Of a stretch of 64,000 nucleotides of DNA, positions 38,459 to 46,507 are shown piece by piece; within the stretch, counting starts at the first letter, position 1; each line of letters opens with the position of its first letter. A program made the translations under genes and the position numbers. The stretch lies in assembly GCF_900110025.1 (NCBI RefSeq), contig NZ_FOCE01000013.1, positions 1 to 64,000 of the forward strand, given 5' to 3'. The notes under the pieces are model-generated. The model was not told where the DNA came from and ran no database searches. It saw only the letters and a list, made by a program, of their open reading frames with translations. The stretch comes from Gemmobacter aquatilis. Its GTDB lineage: Bacteria; Pseudomonadota; Alphaproteobacteria; Rhodobacterales; Rhodobacteraceae.

Positions 38459-39634
38459 TCACCCCTTCCGTGCCAGCGACCGCAGCGCGGCCTCGTTGAT
38501 CGTCACCCCAAGGCCGGGGCCGGGCGGGCAATGGATGTGGAAATCCTTAAAGGTCACCTCGCCATTGGTCAGATCGGTTTTCACGATGCGCGGCCCGAAA
38601 TGTTCACAGCCCCATTCCAGACGCGGCAGGGTGGAAAACACCGCCAGATGCGCGGCGGCCCCCAGCCCGGTTTCCAGCAGGCAACCGCCATACAGCTCCA
38701 TCCCGCAGGCCGAGGCAATCGCGGCGGCGCGCTTGAGCTCCATCAACCCGCCGCTTTTCACCAGTTTGAGCGAATAGACCGACCCTGCCGCCGCCATCGC
38801 CTGCGCCACGATCTCGGGGCCGGTAAAGGCCGCCTCGTCGGTCATGATGGGAATGGGGCTGCGGGCGGCCACCCGGGCAGTTGCTGCGACAAGGCCGGGC
38901 AGCAGCGGCTGTTCGATCAGCACTACGCCCAATTCGGCAAGCTGCGGCAAGTAACGGATGGCGGTCGCCTCCGACCAGCCCTGATTGACATCACAGACAA
39001 TGTCGCACCCCGGCAGGGCCGCCACGATGAGGGCAAGGCGCGCCATGTCGTCGGCGGGGCTGTGAAAGCCCAGCTTGATCTTGAACCGGCGATGCTCGCG
39101 GGCGGCCAGCTTGGCCCGCGCCTCCTCGATCTCCTGATCGGCATCGCCAGAGGCCAGCGCCCAAAGCACTTCGATCCTGTCGCGCAGCGCGCCGCCCAGA
39201 AACTGGCTGGCTGGCAGGCCCAGCGATTTGCCCGCCGCGTCGAACAGCGCGGCATCCACCCCGGCACGGGCGGCATTGTTACGGCTGGCCGCCTTCTGCA
39301 TCGCCAACTGGTTCGCCTCGAACGACAGAACCGACCGGCCCAGCACAGCAGGCGCCAGATAGGTGTCGATGTTGGCCTTGATCGCCTCGACGCTTTCCTC
39401 TGCCCAACGCGGCCCGCCGAGAGTAGCGGCCTCGCCATAGCCCACGGTGCCATCCGCCAAAGCGGCTTTGACGATAACGTAGGACTGGACGGTGATCTCG
39501 GTATTCGACAGGCGGTGCCGCCGCGTGGTGGGCACGTCCACAATGACCGTTTCCACGGCGACAACCTCGCGCCCTCGGGCAAACTCGCCCACGGCGATCA
39601 GAGAGCTTAGGGCGGCAATACCCGGCTTGTTCAT
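38459..39634 (-). CDS. Muconate/chloromuconate cycloisomerase (enolase superfamily)
   Basis: A 391-residue enolase-superfamily enzyme. Catalytic KxK reads FKIKLGF, metal ligands are Asp in CDVNQGW, Glu in LIEQPLL and Asp in MTDEAAF, and the second base Lys is in SLKLVKSGG. The IEQP and TDEA spacing fits muconate lactonising enzymes. It converts cis,cis-muconate to muconolactone. It lies between the dioxygenase and the GST, 2 bp before the latter. A muconolactone isomerase (CatC) is not present. Confidence 0.9.
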   Translation of the reverse strand: MNKPGIAALSSLIAVGEFARGREVVAVETVIVDVPTTRRHRLSNTEITVQSYVIVKAALADGTVGYGEAATLGGPRWAEESVEAIKANIDTYLAPAVLGRSVLSFEANQLAMQKAASRNNAARAGVDAALFDAAGKSLGLPASQFLGGALRDRIEVLWALASGDADQEIEEARAKLAAREHRRFKIKLGFHSPADDMARLALIVAALPGCDIVCDVNQGWSEATAIRYLPQLAELGVVLIEQPLLPGLVAATARVAARSPIPIMTDEAAFTGPEIVAQAMAAAGSVYSLKLVKSGGLMELKRAAAIASACGMELYGGCLLETGLGAAAHLAVFSTLPRLEWGCEHFGPRIVKTDLTNGEVTFKDFHIHCPPGPGLGVTINEAALRSLARKG

Positions 39635-39727
39635 GTGGTTGGTCCTTCAAACGCGGCCGGAACAGGCCCACCAGTCAAATATGCGCGCCGCGCGTTCCGG
39701 GTCAGGAGGCGCGGCGCAAGCTTGGCC

Positions 39728-40600
39728 TTACTCGGCCGCCATGCGCGCAGCGTCCGCCCGGGGCAGAGCAAAGTCAAAGCGCAGTGTCAGATCAGTATCG
39801 GCCCCCGCTGGCGTCTTCTTGAACTCTCCGATCAGATCCGCCTTCACCGCAAAAACCGAGTCATTGTCCAGATGTGCGCTTTCCGAGTCGTAGATTTGCG
39901 AGATCAGCGGGCGATAGCCGTCATGCGACACCATCACATGAATATGGCCCGGGCGCATGCAGTGATGCCCCATGAAGCGGATCAACTCACCCGCGGTTTC
40001 ATCGCCGGGGATCGGATAGGGCACCGGGCGAATGGCGCGGAAGGCATAGTGACCGTCCGCGTCGCTTTCAAAGCGGCCACGCAGGTTGTAATCGGGCTGG
40101 TCGGGATCGTGGTTTTCATAAAGGCCGTTCGGCGCATCTTCCCACACGTCGATGATCGCCCCCGCAATTGGGTTGCCCTCGGTGTCGCGGATATAGCCCT
40201 CGACCAGCACGCTTTCCTGCGTGTCGAACGCCTTTTGCACGGTTGAGGCGCCCTTGGGCATCACCGGCGCGTTTTCGCGGAAGAACGGGCCCAGCACAGT
40301 CGAAATGGTCTCGCCGCCGGTGATCGGGTTCGACAGCATGTCTACCAGCACCTCGACGCCCAGAATGTCGCCCAGCAGGATGAATTCCTGCCGCTTGTCC
40401 GAGCAGATCGCCCCGGCGCGGCCCAGATAGTCGCAGGCGGCCAGAAACTCGGCATGGGTCAGGTTCACGTCCTTGCAGAAACCGTGCAGGTGGCGCAGCA
40501 GCGCCTCCATGATTTCACGCTGACGCGGCGTGATCGGCCCACTTTTGCCAAGAGATGAAATCACAACGTCGGTCACGTTGTCGATGGTCACATTACGCAT
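39728..40600 (-). CDS. Intradiol ring-cleavage dioxygenase (catechol/hydroxyquinol 1,2-dioxygenase)
   Basis: A 290-residue non-haem Fe(III) enzyme, start MRNVTIDNV behind GGAGGAGGAAAAC. An N-terminal helical dimerisation part (1-100) is followed by the beta-sandwich. Iron ligands: Tyr in GLYENHD, Tyr in DYNLRGRF, and two His in HCMRPGHIHVMVSHDGY. Length and EFILLGDILGVEVLVDML resemble hydroxyquinol 1,2-dioxygenases, while the neighbouring cycloisomerase argues for catechol as substrate. Regulation is probably by the LysR site at 40731-40745. Confidence 0.88.
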   Translation of the reverse strand: MRNVTIDNVTDVVISSLGKSGPITPRQREIMEALLRHLHGFCKDVNLTHAEFLAACDYLGRAGAICSDKRQEFILLGDILGVEVLVDMLSNPITGGETISTVLGPFFRENAPVMPKGASTVQKAFDTQESVLVEGYIRDTEGNPIAGAIIDVWEDAPNGLYENHDPDQPDYNLRGRFESDADGHYAFRAIRPVPYPIPGDETAGELIRFMGHHCMRPGHIHVMVSHDGYRPLISQIYDSESAHLDNDSVFAVKADLIGEFKKTPAGADTDLTLRFDFALPRADAARMAAE

Positions 40601-40699
40601 GTTTTCCTCCTCCTCCACGGTCGTGGCTGGATGCGGTCCGGCCACGGCCTTGTCTTTCCTGCGCAAGACCTTGCACTGGCACCGAGCGCCGCGCCAGCC

Positions 40700-40721
40700 G
40701 GGCGGGCGGGCGGGCGGGCGG
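40700..40721 (+). repeat. Five GGG tracts with single-C loops (G-quadruplex candidate)
   Basis: GGG runs at 40700, 40704, 40708, 40712 and 40716, then GG at 40720, each one C apart. It lies between the LysR operator and the dioxygenase start, on the template strand for that gene. Confidence 0.5.
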
Positions 40722-40730
40722 TATATTGCA

Positions 40731-40745
40731 ATACCTGAAAGGTTT
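40731..40745 (-). promoter_or_regulatory. LysR-type operator upstream of the dioxygenase
   Basis: ATACCTGAAAGGTTT matches the perfect palindrome at 36875-36889 in 13 of 15 positions, with the flank TGCA also kept. It is 131 bp before the dioxygenase start. Confidence 0.6.
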
Positions 40746-40831
40746 GTCAGGAGCCGATCCGATACCGTTTGCGCATAGCCTTGCGATGGTGCAACGGACC
40801 ACAGACGCACCCGTTTGCAGCCCGCCCGAGA

Positions 40832-40953
40832 TCAATCGAACAGCTTGCCAGAGCCTGCCCAATCCGACGGTTTCACGTCTTCAAAGATGACAGAGATATA
40901 GCTGGCATCGGTCTGGGTGTTGCGCACGATGCTTTCGGTGATCTCCTGCGCTA
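40832..40953 (-). pseudogene. Tautomerase family protein, 3' fragment
   Basis: The minus strand encodes the last 40 residues of a 4-oxalocrotonate tautomerase-like protein (QEITESIVRNTQTDASYISV, then EDVKPSDWAGSGKLFD) ending at TGA 40832. The fragment is joined at 40953/40954 to the terminal repeat of an IS5-type element, so its N-terminus with the catalytic Pro1 is lost. The 5' part is not found on the far side of the element. Confidence 0.75.
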
Positions 40954-41449
40954 GGCTTTGTTGCGCAAATGCGATGACGCGCCCATATTGCCCGACATGC
41001 TGGATCAGATCGCAGACGGCCAGTGCATAGGCATAGTCACCGCAGATGGAGCCTACGACACACGCGCCTGCCACGCCGCCATCGCCGCACGCGGGGCCGC
41101 CGCCGTCATCCCGCCCCGCAAGAACGGCAAGCCATGGAAGGAACTTACGGCGGGGGCGGCCCTGCGCAACGATGCCATTCGCAGTTGCCGCCGCCTTGGC
41201 TGGGCCATCTGGAAGCGCTGGACCGGCTACCATCGACGAAGCTTGCTCGAGGCCAAGGTGCGCTGCTTCAAACTCCTCGGCGAGCGCGTCATGTCCCGCC
41301 ACTTCGACAGGCAGGTCGCCGAGCTTCAGATCAGGGCCGCAATCCTGAACCGCTTCACAGCCCTCGGAACGCCGCTCATGCAGCGCGCAGGATAAGTCTG
41401 TCCAGGGAAAGGGGTCATCCGGCCTTCAGGAGATTTGCGCAACAAAGCC
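40954..41449 (+). mobile_element. IS5-family element remnant (internally deleted)
   Basis: Perfect 17-bp terminal inverted repeats, GGCTTTGTTGCGCAAAT (40954-40970) and ATTTGCGCAACAAAGCC (41433-41449), bound a 496-bp element. The inside holds only the C-terminal half of an IS5-type DDE transposase; a complete element would be about 800-900 bp. No target duplication is seen (left CTA, right GGA), fitting a later deletion or recombination event that also removed the tautomerase 5' end. Confidence 0.85.
40985..41395 (+). pseudogene. IS5-family transposase, C-terminal fragment
   Basis: About 136 residues: GIVTADGAYDTRACHAAIAA holds the second catalytic Asp; VIPPRKNGKPW and the helix with RRLGWAIWKRWTGYHRRSLLE hold the Glu region; RFTALGTPLMQRAG is the end. 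The N-terminal DNA-binding part and first catalytic Asp are missing, so it cannot transpose itself. Confidence 0.85.
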
Positions 41450-41774
41450 GGACAATGGGCTACATCCCTTGGTTCTTGCTGATTGCCTTGACCTTCTGGA
41501 GTAGATTTCCGAGAAATCAGGCCGCATCTATGCCCGAACCAAAGGGCCATGCGAGCGCCCGCGCCGGGGTCGCGGCGAAAGGGGGCGGCACACGCGCCAC
41601 AACTGTCTCACCCTACGCGGAATGAGACGGTTTTGCCCGAAAGCCTGCCCCGGCGCATCGCGTTCATTCCGCACCATCACGCAAAACGGCAGAACGGCGC
41701 CAGGGTTCGCCGCAGGCGGGACGCCGCGTCGTTTCACAGGCGACCGGCGCTGCGGCAAGAGGAGGAGGATTTCC
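41450..41774. other. Intergenic: IS flank, operator, leader of the AhpD-like gene
   Basis: The first 60 bp read, on the minus strand, NLLQKVKAISKNQGM before a stop, possibly the tail of another broken gene. An operator follows at 41604-41629 and then 145 bp of leader before the AhpD-like gene. No other feature was recognised. Confidence 0.35.
41604..41629 (+). promoter_or_regulatory. Operator YGTCTYA-N12-TGAGACR
   Basis: TGTCTCA and TGAGACG separated by 12 bp, 146 bp before the AhpD-like gene. The same spacing occurs at 50942-50967 before the E1 operon, and at 17577-17602. It is the probable binding site of the AcoR-like regulator at 43136. Confidence 0.6.
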
Positions 41775-42116
41775 ATGAGCGAGACTTACGGCGCAGCAGT
41801 CGCCGCCGTTGATCAACGGCTGGCCGCATTGTTCAAGGCGGCACCGGGAACAATGAAACCCTATAGCCAGCTGGTCGGCGCGGCGTCAGCCGACGCGGCG
41901 CTGTCTGGCAAGGTCAAGGAACTGATGGCTCTGTCGATCTCGATTGCGATCCGCTGCGAGGATTGCATCCTGTTTCACCTGCGCGCCGCGCTGCGCCATG
42001 GTGCGGCGCGCGAGGAGGTGATCGAGACGATCTCGGTCGCGATCGAGATGGGCGGCGGGCCCTCGGTCGTCTATGGCGGCAGGGCGCTTGCGGCGCTGGA
42101 GGCGCTGTCAGCATGA
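41775..42116 (+). CDS. Carboxymuconolactone decarboxylase-like / AhpD-type CxxC protein
   Basis: A 113-residue CMD-fold protein, start [11 protein letters not shown] behind GGAGGAGG. It carries the exact AhpD redox signature E-x11-C-x2-C-x3-H (Glu of VKELM, then CEDCILFH), so it is more likely a disulphide reductase/peroxidase-type AhpD than a true muconolactone decarboxylase. Mycobacterial AhpD is reduced by a lipoylated E2 subunit. Here the gene overlaps lipA by ATGA and is coregulated with a lipoyl-domain gene, so electron transfer from dihydrolipoyl groups is a plausible job (inference). Confidence 0.85.
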   Translation: MSETYGAAVAAVDQRLAALFKAAPGTMKPYSQLVGAASADAALSGKVKELMALSISIAIRCEDCILFHLRAALRHGAAREEVIETISVAIEMGGGPSVVYGGRALAALEALSA

Positions 42117-43087
42117 CCACGCCTCTGCCCCCCGTTCTGCGGCATCCCGAAAAGGCACATCGGCCGTCAACGCCCGGTCTGCCCAAGCCCAACTGGATCC
42201 GCGTGCGCGCGCGTTCCGGCAACGGGTTCGACCGGACACAGGCCATTGTCCGCGAAGCTGGTCTGACCACCGTCTGTCAGGAGGCGAGCTGCCCCAATAT
42301 CGGCGAATGCTGGGAACAGGGCCATGCGACCATGATGATCATGGGCGACACCTGCACGCGCGGCTGTGCCTTCTGCAATGTGGCCACAGGTCGCCCCAAG
42401 GCGCTGGACCCGTTCGAGCCGGGCCGCGTGGGCAAGGCGGTCGCCAGTCTTGGGCTGCGGCATGTGGTCATCACCTCGGTTGACCGTGACGATCTGGAAG
42501 ACGGCGGCGCGGCGCATTTCGTCCAGACGATCCGGGCCATCCGCCATATGACCCCCACAACGACGGTCGAGATCCTGACGCCGGATTTCCTGAAATGCGA
42601 CCCGGCGGCGATTGACCGCGTCGTGGATGCAGGCCCCGATGTCTTCAACCACAACCTTGAAACCGTCCCCGGCCTGTATCCGCAGGTCCGGCCCGGTGCG
42701 CGCTATTACCACTCGCTGCGCGTGCTGGACCGGGTCCGTCAGCGCGCGCCGTCGATTTTTACCAAATCAGGGCTGATGGTCGGTCTGGGCGAGGATCGTC
42801 TGGCCGTCCATCAGGTGATGGACGACCTACGGGCCGCCGGCGTCGACTTTCTGACCATCGGGCAATACCTGCAACCCACCCCCAAACACCACCCGGTCGC
42901 CCGCTATGTGACACCCGAGGAATTCGCCGCCTACAGGGCTGTCGCCCTGGGCAAGGGGTTCCTGATGGTGTCGGCCTCTCCGCTCACTCGGTCGAGCTAT
43001 CATGCCGATGCCGATTTCCAGCAACTGCGCGCGGCACGGTCTGCGACCAACATCCGGCTTGGTCGGCAAGGAGATTGCGCGCAATAA
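42113..43087 (+). CDS. lipA: Lipoyl synthase LipA
   Basis: A 324-residue radical-SAM enzyme that inserts two sulphurs into protein-bound octanoyl groups. Both clusters are intact: the auxiliary one in [12 protein letters not shown] and the radical-SAM one in [10 protein letters not shown]. The C-terminal [10 protein letters not shown] holds the conserved Ser-Ser ligand region (RSSYH). It overlaps the AhpD-like gene by 4 bp. Given its place in an inducible operon it is probably a second, dedicated LipA serving the E2 lipoyl domain encoded at 48514. Confidence 0.96.
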   Translation: MTTPLPPVLRHPEKAHRPSTPGLPKPNWIRVRARSGNGFDRTQAIVREAGLTTVCQEASCPNIGECWEQGHATMMIMGDTCTRGCAFCNVATGRPKALDPFEPGRVGKAVASLGLRHVVITSVDRDDLEDGGAAHFVQTIRAIRHMTPTTTVEILTPDFLKCDPAAIDRVVDAGPDVFNHNLETVPGLYPQVRPGARYYHSLRVLDRVRQRAPSIFTKSGLMVGLGEDRLAVHQVMDDLRAAGVDFLTIGQYLQPTPKHHPVARYVTPEEFAAYRAVALGKGFLMVSASPLTRSSYHADADFQQLRAARSATNIRLGRQGDCAQ

Positions 43088-43135
43088 TCCTGGGGCTTGC
43101 CGGGCCTTCTGATATGGCAATGGGAGGAGAATGAC

Positions 43136-44872
43136 ATGGTTGCCTCGGTTCAGAAGGCAGCGTTGCGCGAACTGCTTGACCTGTCCAAGGCGCGTTCGAC
43201 GCAGAAGCACCGGCTTGCGGTCAGCACGCGCTCGCCGATCCTGCGCCTGCAGAACACCGAGATTTCACAGCGACGCGAGCAGTTCCAGTATCTGATCGGC
43301 GGCGCCGCGTCAGAACTGGATCGCTCGGCTCTGCTGCCCAGCAAGAGCCGCTATTGCCTGCTGGTTTCTGATGCGGAGGGCGTGGTGCTGGAAAGCTATG
43401 CGCCCGAAGGTCTGGAGGTCGAGTTTCAGCGTTGCGGGCTGATGGCGGGCGGCATCTGGAACGAGAAACTGGCCGGGACGAATGGCATCAGCATCGCGCT
43501 GGAGGCCGGTCGTGTGGTGACCGTCTCAGGCGAGGATCACTTCTATCACTGCTTTTCCCGTTTCGCCTGCACCTCGTCGCCACTGTCCGATGCACAGAAC
43601 AACCTCATCGGTTCTGTCACGCTGGTCGGCGCGGCCGGTCGGCGGCATGACGAGATCAGCCTATGCGAGCAATCGTTGCACCGAGCCTCGCGCCAGTTCC
43701 AGACCCGGCTGTTTCGCAACTTCCATTCCGACAAGATGACAGCGCGTCTGATGTCGCGCGACGCGATGACCCGGCGCTGTTTCGAGACAATGGTGGCCTG
43801 CGATGACCGGGGCGTCGTGGTGTTCAACCTGCCGCTCTGGCAGGACGACGCACGCCCCGACCTGCATCAGAATCTGGTCGGGCGGCACCTTTCCGACCTG
43901 CACGATTTCGAGATCAGCCTGCGCGGCCCGGCCCGCGTGCCGCCGCGGCGCTATTACGTCAATCCCGGCACACCGTCTCTGCCTGCGCGGCTGGACAGAA
44001 CCGGCCCGCTGGCAGGTTTTGCCGATCAGGGTGCGGCGATGCGCAAATTGGTCGAGACTGCCCGCAAGCTGGCGGCCTATCGCGTGCCGCTGTTGATCTG
44101 CGGCGCACCCGGCGGCGACAGCCGCGATTTCGCGCAAGCGATCATCGCGGATCTGGGGCTGATCAGCCCGACAGGCGTAACGTTGGATGCGTACAGCCCC
44201 AATGCCTCCGAAGCCCTGGCACAGGCGCTCGACGCCATGAGGTTTCTGGGCGACTACCCGGTCGAGCGGGTCTCGCCGACACTGGTGCTGCAGAATATCG
44301 AACATCTGGACGGACCGGCCCAGATCAGGCTGAAGCAGTTCCTCGAAGCCGAGGACCGGGCCAATGGCGACCGCTATAACGAGGACAGGGCGCTGGTCCT
44401 GTTCACCTCGGACCAGCCCTGGGCACAACTGCGGTCCGGCAGTTCCCTGCAACCCGACCTGCTGTGCCTCATCGGCCAATCGGTGCTGAACCTGCCCCCC
44501 TTGCGGCAGCGCGAGGTCGAGAGGCTGGTCACCGCCCATCTCGCGCGGGATCGCGCCGACCCGCCCACGGTTTCGGCGCAGGCGATGGCGCTTCTGTGCG
44601 CATATGACTGGCCGGGCAACCAGCTAGAGATGCGTGCCGTCCTGCGCGAGGCGCTGATCTGCGGCAATGGCACGACGATCAATGTGATCGACCTGCCCGA
44701 CCGCATCCAGAACCGCCCGGCCACACCCAAGCGCGACTATGTCCGCTATTCCCTGCGCGACGCGCTGAACAGTGCTGACTGGAACGTCACCAAGGCGGCC
44801 CGTCTGCTGGGGATCAGCCGCGCGACGATCAATCGCTGGATCGCTTCCGAAGGATTGCAACGCCCCGAATGA
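43136..44872 (+). CDS. AcoR-like regulator with non-functional ATPase motifs (paralogue 3)
   Basis: A 578-residue regulator, start MVASVQKAAL behind GGGAGGAG. GAF domain with AGTNGISIALEAGRVVTVSG, PAS-like middle, AAA+-like region, then Fis-type HTH NVTKAARLLGISRATINRWI. Walker A reads GAPGGDSRDF without the Lys-Thr/Ser, Walker B reads LVLQNIEHL without acidic residues, and there is no GAFTGA loop. ATP hydrolysis is therefore unlikely. The recognition helix differs from paralogues 1 and 2, matching the different operator spacing (N12 versus N8). It probably controls the E1/lipoyl and AhpD-lipA units. Confidence 0.83.
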   Translation: MVASVQKAALRELLDLSKARSTQKHRLAVSTRSPILRLQNTEISQRREQFQYLIGGAASELDRSALLPSKSRYCLLVSDAEGVVLESYAPEGLEVEFQRCGLMAGGIWNEKLAGTNGISIALEAGRVVTVSGEDHFYHCFSRFACTSSPLSDAQNNLIGSVTLVGAAGRRHDEISLCEQSLHRASRQFQTRLFRNFHSDKMTARLMSRDAMTRRCFETMVACDDRGVVVFNLPLWQDDARPDLHQNLVGRHLSDLHDFEISLRGPARVPPRRYYVNPGTPSLPARLDRTGPLAGFADQGAAMRKLVETARKLAAYRVPLLICGAPGGDSRDFAQAIIADLGLISPTGVTLDAYSPNASEALAQALDAMRFLGDYPVERVSPTLVLQNIEHLDGPAQIRLKQFLEAEDRANGDRYNEDRALVLFTSDQPWAQLRSGSSLQPDLLCLIGQSVLNLPPLRQREVERLVTAHLARDRADPPTVSAQAMALLCAYDWPGNQLEMRAVLREALICGNGTTINVIDLPDRIQNRPATPKRDYVRYSLRDALNSADWNVTKAARLLGISRATINRWIASEGLQRPE

Positions 44873-44917
44873 AAACGGCCAGGCACAGGGCCCGGCCGCA
44901 TCCCGATCTCGCCCGCC

Positions 44918-46495
44918 TCAGATGGTGCGGGCGTTCATCTCCTGCGCGATATATTCGGCCTGACGAATGGCCAGCGCCACGATCGTCAGGGTCGGGTTGC
45001 AGGCGCCCGACGAGGTGAACTGGCTGCCATCCGAGACAAAGAGGTTGCCGATATCGTGCGACTGGCCAAAGCCATTCACGACCCCCTTGGCGGGATCGGC
45101 ATGCATCCGGTTGGTGCCCATATTGTGCGTGGCGGGATAGGCCGGCAGTTCGTAAACATCCGTCGCGCCTACGGCTTCGTAGATCTGCGTCGATGTCTTG
45201 AACATGTGTTCGGTCATCTCGTAGTCGTTGTTATGCGGCGTCTTCGACACGATGGGCACCGGAAGACCGTGCTGATCCTTTTCGGTGCCATGCAGGGTGA
45301 TGGCATTGCGCTCTTGCGCCATATCCTCGCCCAGCACCCAGACCCCCGACATGTGGTCATAGGATTCCAGCGCCTTCGCGACACCGCGCCCCCAACCTGT
45401 GTTGCCGGGTTCGAGGAACGCCGCCATGAACGGCAAGCCCAACGACAAGAACTCGAGGTAGTAGCCGCCACTGAACCCGCGCGCGGGGTCGTGATACACC
45501 TCGTCGCCGACAATCCCCGCAACCGACGTGCCGCGGAACATATGCACCTTTTCCGGCAGAACGGCATAAACCCCGCCGGTGGTGTGGTTCATGTAATTCC
45601 GGCCCACCTGCCCCGAGCTGTTCGCCAGCCCGTCGGGGAACATCGACGAGGCCGAGTTCAGCAAAAGCCGCGGGCTTTCGATGGAATTGCCTGCCACGCA
45701 GACCACCCGCGCCTTTTGCAGATGCTGCTTGCCCGCGGCATCGGCGTAAAGCACGCCGCTCGCCCGGCCATTTGCGTCATGTTCGATGCGCAGCGCCATG
45801 GAATCGGTCCGCACCTCGCACAGGCCGGTATCCTCGGCGCGGGGCAGTTCGGTGTACATGGTGGACCATTTCGCGCCGATGGCGCAGCCCTGCATGCAGA
45901 ACCCGATCTGCTGGCACGAGGGACGGCCATCGCGTTCGACCGAGTTGATCGCCATCGGGCCAGAATTGTAGTCGCTGCGCCCGGTGCGGCGGCAGCCTTC
46001 GGCCAGAACGCGGAAGCCATTGTTCCAGGGCAGGTGCGGCATGCCGGTGGTCTTGCCGGTCACCCCCATCTTCAGTTCGGCCTTTTCATACCAAGGGGTC
46101 ATTTCCTCCAGCGAAACCGGCCAGTCCTCGACATTGGCGCCGTCGATGGCGCCGTAGTGGGTGCGCGTCTTGAATTCGTAGTCCTTGAATCGCAGGGCAA
46201 CCCCCGCCCAGTGGATGGTCGAGCCGCCATAGCCCTTGACGATCCATGCGGGCAGGGTCGGATGGTTCACCGCCCCATGCCAGCCACCGCCCGAATAGCG
46301 CTTGTCGAGCCACGAGATCTTGTTGAACATCGCCCATTCGTCATTCTCGATGTCGCCAAGATCAAACCGCCGGCCGGCCTCCAGCACGACCGATTTGATA
46401 CCCTTCTGGGCCAGCTCGTTCGCAAGGGTGCCGCCCCCTGCGCCAGAGCCAATGATGACGACGACGGAATCGTCGCTGAGATCGAATTTTGCCAT
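44918..46495 (-). CDS. GMC family oxidoreductase (second copy)
   Basis: A 525-residue paralogue of the enzyme at 8613, with VVIIGSGAGGGTLANELAQK, CQQIGFCMQGCAIGAKWS and PATHNMGTNRMHADPAKG. The three Cys are conserved in spacing between the two copies. FSGGYYLEFLSLGLPFMAAF is also shared. No signal peptide; export is expected with the Tat subunit encoded 12 bp upstream. It is last in the leftward E1 operon, so it probably oxidises an alcohol precursor of the 2-oxo or acetoin-type substrate (inference). Confidence 0.88.
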   Translation of the reverse strand: MAKFDLSDDSVVVIIGSGAGGGTLANELAQKGIKSVVLEAGRRFDLGDIENDEWAMFNKISWLDKRYSGGGWHGAVNHPTLPAWIVKGYGGSTIHWAGVALRFKDYEFKTRTHYGAIDGANVEDWPVSLEEMTPWYEKAELKMGVTGKTTGMPHLPWNNGFRVLAEGCRRTGRSDYNSGPMAINSVERDGRPSCQQIGFCMQGCAIGAKWSTMYTELPRAEDTGLCEVRTDSMALRIEHDANGRASGVLYADAAGKQHLQKARVVCVAGNSIESPRLLLNSASSMFPDGLANSSGQVGRNYMNHTTGGVYAVLPEKVHMFRGTSVAGIVGDEVYHDPARGFSGGYYLEFLSLGLPFMAAFLEPGNTGWGRGVAKALESYDHMSGVWVLGEDMAQERNAITLHGTEKDQHGLPVPIVSKTPHNNDYEMTEHMFKTSTQIYEAVGATDVYELPAYPATHNMGTNRMHADPAKGVVNGFGQSHDIGNLFVSDGSQFTSSGACNPTLTIVALAIRQAEYIAQEMNARTI

Positions 46496-46507
46496 GATGT
46501 CTGTTCC

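Noticed and set aside
41775-42116. Annotating this gene as 4-carboxymuconolactone decarboxylase (PcaC)
   Set aside because: The E-x11-CxxC-x3-H redox motif and lipA linkage favour AhpD-type chemistry; PcaC lacks the CxxC.
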